A DNA stretch of 39,758 nt from Anaerolineae bacterium (GTDB lineage: Bacteria; Chloroflexota; Anaerolineae; Anaerolineales; Villigracilaceae): positions 1-39,758 of the forward strand of contig JASJYH010000014.1 of the NCBI GenBank assembly GCA_030123675.1. Reading direction: 5' to 3'. A program made the position numbers and the translations under genes. Of the stretch, positions 1 through 6,379 are shown in pieces (position 1 is the first letter of the stretch; every line of letters begins with the position of its first letter). A model generated the notes under the pieces. That model made no database searches. It was not told where the DNA came from and worked only from the letters and a program-made list of their open reading frames with translations.

Positions 1-131
1 GCGGTAATTTTAGCAGCCAGATCATTGGTTACATTATTAACTTATCCGGTAGTGGTGGTATGTATATTGATTATAATGCTGATACAAGTTATTCCGGCGG
101 CATACCCCCCAAACTTGAATTCGTAGAGTAA
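1..131 (+). CDS. C-terminal end of a Tad/TadG-like protein (partial, 5' end outside window)
   Basis: An open frame runs in from the left edge, with its first complete codon at base 3, and stops with TAA at 129-131. The tail contains SQIIGYIINLSG, which matches SQIIGYRIDVKG near the C-terminus of the next gene, so the two are tandem paralogues. The stop overlaps the next start by one base (TAATG), which suggests translational coupling. Only about 42 residues are visible, so the N-terminal domain is inferred from the neighbour. Confidence 0.7.
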   Translation, partial: GNFSSQIIGYIINLSGSGGMYIDYNADTSYSGGIPPKLEFVE

Positions 132-1384
132 TGCCAATTAAATCTAAGCGTACAGAAGGTGGCCAAGTGTTGGTCATAATTGTGCTTAGTATGGTAGCCT
201 TGGTCGCTATAGTCGGTTTGGCAATTGATGGCGGCAATGTATATGTAGATCTACGCAAAGCTCAAAATGCTGCCGATTCCGCGGCCCTAGCCAGCGCCCT
301 GGCTAGAATTCGGGGCGAGAATTTTGTGCTCAAAGCCTATGAAAGTGCTAAAATAAATGGCTACGATAACGACCGTACGACCAACAATATTTTTGTGTTC
401 AGCCCTCCAATCGAAGGCGAGCACAAGGAAGATATTGAGTACATCCAGGTAATAATAACTTCCCATGTAAAAACCTACTTTGCTGGAATAATTGGCCGTG
501 ATACTATTGACAACCGCGTCACTGCTGTAGCGAGAACACAATACATGGAGATTACCGAATTACTAAAGGGATATGCAGTTGTCAGCTTGGCCCCGCTCAG
601 TGACTGCAATAACAGGAAAGGGTTTTGGGTCCATGGTGAAGCAACCCTGGATATTACCGGCGGGGGCATATTTGTAAACTCCAACAACCCCGATTGCGCC
701 CTTATTGAACAAGGCGGTGGCAGCATCCGCATCCGAGACGATCACCGCATCACGGTTGTAGGTGGCGCGCAAATTCAAAAGCCGAAATTACTTACTCCCT
801 ATCCGCCTGATACGGGCGCGCTCCCATTACCTTATCCACCGCCCTTCTTCTTGCCGAAAGTTGGTTGCAACAAAGATGCAAAAATAATTGTTGATGAGCT
901 CACCGGCGAACCCACCGACACCATGACTGCTGGTCATTGGAGTGGAGACTTCCCACCCGCTGGTATTGAAATATTGAATAAGGGAATTTATTGTGTCGGT
1001 GATTTTATAATCAACGGCGGCGATAAATTATCTGGGTCGAATGTGACCATCGTCGTAGATGGTACCTTGCGCTGGAGTGGAAATGCCAAAATTGGGTTGA
1101 GCGCCTCGAAAAGTGGAAAATTTGCCGGATTATTGATTTACCTGCCCATCAAAAATGGAAACAAGGTTGTCTTGAATGGAAACGCAGAATCCAGAATTCA
1201 AGGCACTATTCTAGCGCCCGGAGCCAATATTCATATCAATGGCAATGATTCAAACTATGGATTTCACAGCCAGATCATTGGATATCGCATTGATGTGAAG
1301 GGGAACAGTAATATAATCATTAAATACCTGGATGAGCAAAACTATGACGCTTACAACATGCCCGAGATTGAGTTGACCCAATAA
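131..1384 (+). CDS. TadG-like (Flp pilus-assembly TadE/G-type) membrane-anchored surface protein
   Basis: This is a 417-residue protein. Residues about 1-60 have the Tad/TadG signature: a short basic lead, GGQVLVIIVLSMVALVAIVG, then AIDGGNVYVDLRKAQNAADS. The family anchors in the membrane by this single helix and exports the rest. The C-terminal half, about 290-410, is rich in short G/N/I repeats such as GTILAPGANIHINGN. That pattern fits a right-handed beta-helix or polymer-forming domain of the kind found at the end of TadG-like proteins. The ATG overlaps the stop of the upstream paralogue by one base, and only a weak purine run precedes it. No tad secretion ATPase or pilin gene is in view. 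The exact role, pilus assembly or cell-surface protein, is not settled. Confidence 0.75.
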   Translation: MPIKSKRTEGGQVLVIIVLSMVALVAIVGLAIDGGNVYVDLRKAQNAADSAALASALARIRGENFVLKAYESAKINGYDNDRTTNNIFVFSPPIEGEHKEDIEYIQVIITSHVKTYFAGIIGRDTIDNRVTAVARTQYMEITELLKGYAVVSLAPLSDCNNRKGFWVHGEATLDITGGGIFVNSNNPDCALIEQGGGSIRIRDDHRITVVGGAQIQKPKLLTPYPPDTGALPLPYPPPFFLPKVGCNKDAKIIVDELTGEPTDTMTAGHWSGDFPPAGIEILNKGIYCVGDFIINGGDKLSGSNVTIVVDGTLRWSGNAKIGLSASKSGKFAGLLIYLPIKNGNKVVLNGNAESRIQGTILAPGANIHINGNDSNYGFHSQIIGYRIDVKGNSNIIIKYLDEQNYDAYNMPEIELTQ

Positions 1385-1420
1385 TCCACGAATAAATAAA
1401 GATTCGCATCAAGCCGGACC

Positions 1421-1451
1421 TTGAAATTGCTACCCTTAAATGGTGTATAAT
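1421..1451 (+). promoter_or_regulatory. Candidate sigma70-type promoter for the glmS transcript
   Basis: A perfect TATAAT lies at 1446-1451, with TTGAAA at 1421-1426 and a long 19-nt spacer. The predicted start near 1458 would place about 50 nt of RNA upstream of the ribozyme cleavage site. The position between the TadG-like stop and the ribozyme fits a dedicated glmS promoter. The spacer is longer than ideal. Confidence 0.45.
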
Positions 1452-1507
1452 TTTCCCATTAGCAATATATAACTAGGAGGCGCCTGACAAATTTCAAAGG
1501 GAAAGAC

Positions 1508-1737
1508 AGCGCATGATCCCATCCCCTTCAGGGCTGGGATGACGAGGACGAGGGTTCTTCATCGCAAGATGGAGCTAACCCCGTAACCTAATAAGCACAA
1601 TTAAAGGTCACGGGCAAAAATCGAATGATCAGCGGAAGCCCTCCGGGTGAGCCACACCCGATCACCTTTCCCTCCGAGAATAATCTTTGCCACAAGGCCG
1701 GGATGGTAACATCCCGGACAAAATGCAAAGCATGGCA
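1508..1737 (+). ncRNA. glmS self-cleaving ribozyme (GlcN6P-responsive)
   Basis: The core elements of the glmS ribozyme are present in order. AGCGC at 1508-1512 carries the scissile A1508|G1509. P1 is ATCCCA (1516-1521) with TGGGAT (1535-1540), directly followed by the invariant GACGAGG (1541-1547). P2 is GAGGG (1550-1554) with CCCTC (1639-1643). The conserved ATCGAAT starts at 1620 and GCGGA at 1632. P3 is CGGGTG (1644-1649) with CACCCG (1655-1660). P4 is CTTTGC (1685-1690) with GCAAAG (1725-1730), enclosing P4.1, CCGGGATG/CATCCCGG capped by GTAA. Members of the family cleave their mRNA when bound to glucosamine-6-phosphate and so repress glmS. A 63-nt insert at 1557-1619 is unlike the Bacillus and Thermoanaerobacter forms. 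A second cleavage-like motif, GCGCCTGA at 1480-1487, lacks a matching P1. Confidence 0.9.
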
Positions 1738-1859
1738 ATAAGAGAATAGAGCTTAGAGAGTAGAACGAACAGAGCAGGAAATCGAGAATAAGATTCTTTC
1801 TGTCACTAATCATCTAAGCTTTATTTATCGAATCACTAGATTTCGGAGGATCCCTAACA

Positions 1860-3701
1860 ATGTGTGGAATCGTCGGATATATCGGCCCGCGGGATGCGAC
1901 GCCGATTATCCTGAATGGACTTAAACGGTTGGAATACCGCGGCTACGACTCGGCTGGATTGGCTGTAATAAACGGCAACAAGATCGAGGTCCGGCGTGAT
2001 GCGGGCAAGCTTAATAGCCTGACCGAGTTGGTAAAGAAATCCCCTCTTACAGGTGCGCCTGGTATCGGGCATACACGCTGGGCTACTCATGGCGAGCCGT
2101 CTGGGCGAAATGCTCATCCGCATATGGGCGCATCTGGTCGGGTGGTGGTTGTCCACAATGGCATCGTTGAAAATTTTCTCGACCTAAAAAACGAATTAAT
2201 AGCCGAAGGAATCGAGTTTAAATCTGATACAGATACCGAAACGATCGTGCATTTGGTTGAGCATCATCAAGCTGTCGGCTTAGATCTGACTGAGGCAGCC
2301 CGTCAAACGTTTAACAAAATTCAAGGGGCGCATGGGATTGTGTTGATGTCGGCAGACGAGCCGGATAAAATTGTGTGCGCAAGGATAGGAAATGCCGGCG
2401 GTGTGGTTATCGGGCTTGGCAAAGATGAGAATTACATCGCCTCTGATATCCCCGCTATTTTAGAACACACACGGGATGTTATTTTTCTTGAATCGCACCA
2501 GCTGGCCGTGATTACACGCAATACGGTACATATTGAAACGCTCGATGGCCAGGCCGTGACTCCGGAGATACACAGCATCTCCTGGGACGCTGTTTCTGCA
2601 GAAAAAGGCGAATACCGTCATTTTATGCAGAAGGAAATCCACGAACAAGTCAGAGCTATCACCGATACTCTGGCCGGGCGCGTGGATTTTAGTAAAAGCC
2701 GAATTCGTCTGCCCGAGCTCAAGCTCACCCCCGAGATAGCGAAACGCATCCAGCGAATTTATATAACAGCTTGCGGTACTGCTGCCTATGCTGGAATGGT
2801 TGGAAAAATATTAATTGAGAAAATTGCGCGGGTGCCCGTTGAGGTAGTAATTGGCTCTGAGTTTCGTTATAGCGACCCGATTGTGGATGAGAACACTGTC
2901 GTTCTGGCAATTTCACAATCTGGCGAAACCGCCGATACCTTAGCCGCCATGGAAGAAGGACGTAAAAAGGGCGCACTAATTTGGAGCATTGTCAATGCCA
3001 TCGGCTCGGAGGCTATGCGCATTTCGGATGGATATATCTCAATGCAAACTGGGCCCGAGATCGGAGTGGCTTCAACCAAAGCATTTACCGCCCCACTTGT
3101 GGATCAATACATGTTAGCGATTTTGCTGGCCGATTTAAGGGGCACGCTTGACGATGAGGCCCGCAAATCTCTTGTCGCCGACTTAAGGCTAATTCCGGAC
3201 CTAGTCAGCCGCACCCTTAACAGCGAACCGGAAATCGAAAAAGTAGCACTTGTTCTAAAGGATATTCAGCATTGCCTTTATTTAGGGCGCGGCATCAATA
3301 TGCCCATCGCTTACGAGGGCGCCCTAAAATTAAAGGAAATATCCTACATCCATGCCGAAGGCTATCCGGCGGGTGAGATGAAACACGGTCCAATTGCCTT
3401 GATCGATGAAGAGATGCCAATATTTTGTATAGCGCCGAAAGACCCCTGGCACGAGAAGATGGTTTCACAGATCCAACAAGCCAAGGCTCGCGGAGGCCAG
3501 GTAATAGCTATTGCGACCGAAGGTGATGAGTTGGTCCAAGGGTTAGCCGACCAAATATTATGGGTCCCAGATACACCTTGGATGTTGAGCCCGGTTGTAA
3601 CTGTTATCCCGCTTCAATTGCTAGCCTACCATATTGCGGCCTTGCGCGGTTTGGATGTGGACCAACCTAGAAACTTAGCAAAGAGTGTAACTGTTGAGTA
3701 A
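1860..3701 (+). CDS. glmS: Glutamine--fructose-6-phosphate aminotransferase (isomerizing), GlmS
   Basis: This 613-residue protein has the normal family length. It makes glucosamine-6-phosphate from fructose-6-phosphate and glutamine, the first committed step toward UDP-GlcNAc for the cell wall. The start MCGIVGYIG supplies the N-terminal nucleophile Cys after Met removal, followed by the Ntn glutaminase domain (about 1-230). Two SIS isomerase domains follow, at about 290-430 and 465-600. SQSGETADT and GVASTKAFT lie in the first, and the protein ends in the typical DQPRNLAKSVTVE tail. The start is fixed by the MCGIVG consensus and by GGAGGA at 1845-1850, nine bases upstream. It is the direct target of the ribozyme at 1508-1737. 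Confidence 0.98.
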   Translation: MCGIVGYIGPRDATPIILNGLKRLEYRGYDSAGLAVINGNKIEVRRDAGKLNSLTELVKKSPLTGAPGIGHTRWATHGEPSGRNAHPHMGASGRVVVVHNGIVENFLDLKNELIAEGIEFKSDTDTETIVHLVEHHQAVGLDLTEAARQTFNKIQGAHGIVLMSADEPDKIVCARIGNAGGVVIGLGKDENYIASDIPAILEHTRDVIFLESHQLAVITRNTVHIETLDGQAVTPEIHSISWDAVSAEKGEYRHFMQKEIHEQVRAITDTLAGRVDFSKSRIRLPELKLTPEIAKRIQRIYITACGTAAYAGMVGKILIEKIARVPVEVVIGSEFRYSDPIVDENTVVLAISQSGETADTLAAMEEGRKKGALIWSIVNAIGSEAMRISDGYISMQTGPEIGVASTKAFTAPLVDQYMLAILLADLRGTLDDEARKSLVADLRLIPDLVSRTLNSEPEIEKVALVLKDIQHCLYLGRGINMPIAYEGALKLKEISYIHAEGYPAGEMKHGPIALIDEEMPIFCIAPKDPWHEKMVSQIQQAKARGGQVIAIATEGDELVQGLADQILWVPDTPWMLSPVVTVIPLQLLAYHIAALRGLDVDQPRNLAKSVTVE

Positions 3702-3815
3702 ACACTATATTGCCGGTTTTTACCCCAGTTACGAATTACTAGTGTTAGATATTTCTCGCCCAAAATACGTCAATTATTTTTCCTCCAAGTCTAGTTTAAT
3801 TAGGTATTATTCCCA

Positions 3816-4865
3816 TTAATCAATGGTTATGCATTCACAAGTATCTGGAATCCAAAGGTCACAATATCCCGGATCTTGGCACGGACCATTTTCACCATTT
3901 CCACCACCCTCACTCTGAGGAATTAACGTTTTACAGAGCCCCGGCTCATTTCCTGTAGGTGCAAAACCAACCGCCATTCGGCAGGCGTTATCGAGTTCGT
4001 ACACGAAATTAATCGGATAGAAAAATGGAAGGCCGCGATCAGCTGCCCCCGCCTCTTCGTGTGTAAAGTGATCGTTAATGTCGAACAACACCGGATCCAA
4101 TAAAGTGGTGCCTGCCCACATGCCGATCAGATATTTGTCTGGGTTTCCAAGCAGCGAGCGTTTAACAGCGATCTCAACTTTGGGCTCACTGCCACCCGTG
4201 ACACGTACCCAGCCACTATCCGGATCATCCCCATGACCCGAGTTAAAAACCTCCACCTCAAACCCGTCTCCGTCCTTTGCATTTTCGTCAGTATACATAG
4301 CGGTTTTGTCGCCCACGTCCTTGTTTTGATCCCAAAATATACTCACGCCCTCAACTGTCCAATCTGTAGTCGAAGGGTCGGACGTTATATCTAGAGCAGC
4401 TACGATCAAATAGTCGCCCCTTCCGTCGATATCCAGGTCAAGTTCCATGGCGTATTTACTGATATTTATGTTATCAGAATCGCTCCCCTTCAGAAATATC
4501 TGTCCATAGATCCAGGTATCATCCTGAAAAACATATGTATCCACAATATCCAAATTTTCGAAATATATATCCATGCTGTTGGCATTGAAAGAACGTTCAA
4601 CTTTTCCAAACGTATGACGGTCTCCCCCTGCTGCTTCCTGGTTAGCGGCGCTTATGGATGAGTCGAAATCGCCTGCATGACCGCTGCGTTCAGCCGGCAA
4701 CTCATTCGGTTGAGTCAGGTGAAGGATGCTTGCTTCTCCTGAAGTTGCGATAGACCGAAGAGTTGGTGTTTCAGCTAGCTTCTCTGGTGTAGGTTCCGCC
4801 CCAGGAAAATTACAGGCTGATAACAATATGACAAATACAAGGTAAATAATAATTAGGCGTTTCAT
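3816..4865 (-). CDS. Secreted lipoprotein of unknown function
   Basis: This 349-residue protein has a classical lipoprotein signal peptide. It runs MKRL, then a hydrophobic stretch, then the lipobox LLSAC with Cys18 as the lipidation site, followed by a Thr/Pro/Glu-rich linker. The rest is a soluble, Asp- and Gly-rich beta-type domain (about 80-310). A short Cys-rich tail has five cysteines in the last 30 residues (CQDPGYCDLWIPDTCECI). GGAGGT lies three bases before the ATG on the minus strand. The gene is opposed to glmS and lies between glmS and the fossil glmS tail, so it may be inserted cargo. I do not recognise a named family. Confidence 0.75.
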   Translation of the reverse strand: MKRLIIIYLVFVILLSACNFPGAEPTPEKLAETPTLRSIATSGEASILHLTQPNELPAERSGHAGDFDSSISAANQEAAGGDRHTFGKVERSFNANSMDIYFENLDIVDTYVFQDDTWIYGQIFLKGSDSDNINISKYAMELDLDIDGRGDYLIVAALDITSDPSTTDWTVEGVSIFWDQNKDVGDKTAMYTDENAKDGDGFEVEVFNSGHGDDPDSGWVRVTGGSEPKVEIAVKRSLLGNPDKYLIGMWAGTTLLDPVLFDINDHFTHEEAGAADRGLPFFYPINFVYELDNACRMAVGFAPTGNEPGLCKTLIPQSEGGGNGENGPCQDPGYCDLWIPDTCECITID

Positions 4866-5000
4866 AAGACCTCCAATAAAGGATATAGTTAGGTTTGTAT
4901 AAATTTATCAATATAAAAAGTTATACCGGAATTTACACCAATATTTCAAGTTATATCAGTGCTGCATAATTTATCCAATTTACGAAAGAATCATCCCGGC

Positions 5001-5105
5001 GTGGTTTGTGATTTGGACTTAGGGTTGCCTTATCATAACATTGCTGTGCGCATTCTGAATGTAGATCAGCCTAGTAATTTGGCGAAGAGTGTAACTATTG
5101 AGTAA
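5001..5105 (+). pseudogene. Fossil of a second glmS 3' end
   Basis: A 34-codon open stretch ends in NVDQPSNLAKSVTIE followed by TAA at 5103-5105. It matches the true GlmS C-terminus DVDQPRNLAKSVTVE. Over the last 48 bases (5058-5105 against 3654-3701), 39 are identical. Six of the nine differences are synonymous third-position changes, so the copy diverged while still coding. Homology fades upstream of about 5000, and no glmS body is present. The copy is too short to function. It may be the remnant of a tandem gene or of an insertion at the glmS 3' end. Confidence 0.8.
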
Positions 5106-5224
5106 TCTATATCCGGAACGCCAAATAACCCCAACCTATTTTGCAGCATTACCCATCCGAAGCCAGACTAAGCCCGTCTAACAATGTCGGCCAAAGAGCC
5201 TTAAATCCCCCAGCAAAATCTTAA

Positions 5225-5244
5225 TTATTCTTTACAAAGAATAA
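5225..5244. repeat. Small AT-rich inverted repeat
   Basis: TTATTCTTT (5225-5233) and AAAGAATAA (5236-5244) form an almost loopless palindrome just beyond the stop of the sortase-like gene. It could act as a weak transcript end on the minus strand, but there is no G+C-rich stem and no clean T-run. Nothing else is recognisable in 5106-5264. Confidence 0.3.
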
Positions 5245-5264
5245 ACTAAAAATTGTATAGAATT

Positions 5265-5933
5265 TTAATTGCCCGTTGAGGCCATCCAACTTAAAATTGG
5301 GTGATATTTCGGTTCTGCGATGACAAAGAGCCGGCCCCAATTAATATTTCCTTCGGCCTCAATACAAGTTTGAAATGTCACATGCCTATCCCCACTATAC
5401 ACTTTGCGAAACACATCTTGGGCTGTTGTAATAATATCAGTGTCTAAATCTCGAAAATCACTATGGACACTGGATGGCTGAAGAGCTTGGTATTGCAGTA
5501 TCTGCTTGACAATAAAATACTCAACTCCTCCATCCCCAAATATAATTCGAACCTCATCCCCACGTTTCATGCCGGCATAATGGCTACCAGCCAAATAATT
5601 ATGCGCCAGTAGTCCGATAATACCAGCTTCTTTTGCCATCCCAAATTGAGTTATTGACTCTGGGTCCCGAGATACGAATCCAGGCTCATCCCATGGTTGC
5701 TGGACAACTGCCAAAGCCAGCAAACCAGGTACATAGACACCTCGCAGATCATCCGGGTTTCCATTTTGTACATTTTTGATAAAACTTGAAAAATCAGGCT
5801 GATCCTTATTCGCGATCCCCTCTGCCAAGGCTGGATTGAGCACAATGAATAACGAAAGGATGATAATACCAATAAAAACAATTAGGATAATTAACTTACT
5901 TGATAATGATATTTTTGCGGGTGCCATTGTCAT
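5265..5933 (-). CDS. Membrane-anchored sortase-like protein under c-di-GMP riboswitch control
   Basis: From the ATG at 5933 the protein has 222 residues. A single N-terminal hydrophobic segment (about 13-35) is followed by an extracytoplasmic domain. This domain has the sortase His-Cys-Arg layout: LLAHNYLAG (His111), FQTCIEAEG (Cys190) and NWGRLFVIA (Arg201). Sortases are transpeptidases that attach or polymerise surface proteins at a sorting signal. The spacing and lack of extra domains are closest to small class E/F-like forms, but the class is uncertain. The open frame extends upstream to a TTG at 6005. I chose ATG 5933 because the upstream part reads into the riboswitch leader and is not signal-like. 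The next in-frame ATG at 5927 is equally possible. No obvious LPXTG-type substrate is in the window. Confidence 0.75.
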   Translation of the reverse strand: MTMAPAKISLSSKLIILIVFIGIIILSLFIVLNPALAEGIANKDQPDFSSFIKNVQNGNPDDLRGVYVPGLLALAVVQQPWDEPGFVSRDPESITQFGMAKEAGIIGLLAHNYLAGSHYAGMKRGDEVRIIFGDGGVEYFIVKQILQYQALQPSSVHSDFRDLDTDIITTAQDVFRKVYSGDRHVTFQTCIEAEGNINWGRLFVIAEPKYHPILSWMASTGN

Positions 5934-6009
5934 TGCATCCAAATTGACAAGGGCGCCAAATAACTCCCCTTTCCGACCAAAATAAATTTGGCAGAGAGTA
6001 AACAAGCAT

Positions 6010-6106
6010 CACGTCTTCGGCAGTCTGGCTATCTTGGTCATGTTTGGCATGACTTTAGACCCATGACTTTGCGTTCCCGTCTTTCAACGGGTTTGCCCTT
6101 ATCGAA
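6010..6106 (-). promoter_or_regulatory. Cyclic-di-GMP-I (GEMM-I) riboswitch
   Basis: Read on the minus strand, the leader shows the GEMM-I consensus in order. GGGCAAACC comes first, then a stem CCCGT/ACGGG (plus-strand 6076-6080 and 6087-6091) capped by the GAAA tetraloop. ACGCAAAG, then GGGTCTAA, follow. Next is a hairpin GTCATG/CATGAC (6037-6042 with 6048-6053), and finally AGATAGCC and CTGCCGA. These are the ligand-pocket and tetraloop-receptor elements of this class. It lies about 80 nt ahead of the sortase-like start. No strong intrinsic terminator is visible between it and the gene, so control of translation is a reasonable guess. The direction of regulation is not evident. Confidence 0.92.
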
Positions 6107-6120
6107 CGAATTAATTTTAG

Positions 6121-6126
6121 ATTATA
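6121..6126 (-). promoter_or_regulatory. -10 element for the riboswitch/sortase-like transcript
   Basis: The minus strand reads TATAAT here. A start about 7 bases downstream, near 6114, would begin the RNA almost exactly at the riboswitch. The -35 region is poor. The rest of the gap up to 6379 is AT-rich and shows no gene. Confidence 0.5.
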
Positions 6127-6296
6127 GGCTGGTATAACGGTTTTAAGCTTTACAAAAATGCAAGTCTGAAATCGTAATAATCAATAAAATAATAAAATTT
6201 AAGGCAGATTTTATTAATAAACTTTGCGGGAAATCGCGGGATGGCAATATCACAAAACAAACTGGGTTAAGAAAGCTTTCGAATAATCCTTAATGA

Positions 6297-6326
6297 TTGA
6301 GAAAGGGATAAAGGCATTCATGATAC
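6297..6326 (+). promoter_or_regulatory. Possible dinG promoter
   Basis: TTGAGA at 6297-6302 and TGATAC at 6321-6326 are separated by 18 bases. This gives a plausible but imperfect promoter about 50 nt ahead of dinG. No GAACNNNNGTTC SOS box was seen here. Confidence 0.3.
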
Positions 6327-6379
6327 ACTTGTTCTAATAATATAAACACTATATCCCCAACCAATTAATAATACATTTC

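Noticed and set aside
3702-5105. A complete Tn7-like element
   Set aside because: No tnsABCD-like genes or end repeats are present, only the duplicated glmS tail and one lipoprotein gene.
5934-6005. TTG start for the sortase-like gene at 6005
   Set aside because: The extra 24 residues do not resemble a signal region and begin within the riboswitch leader.
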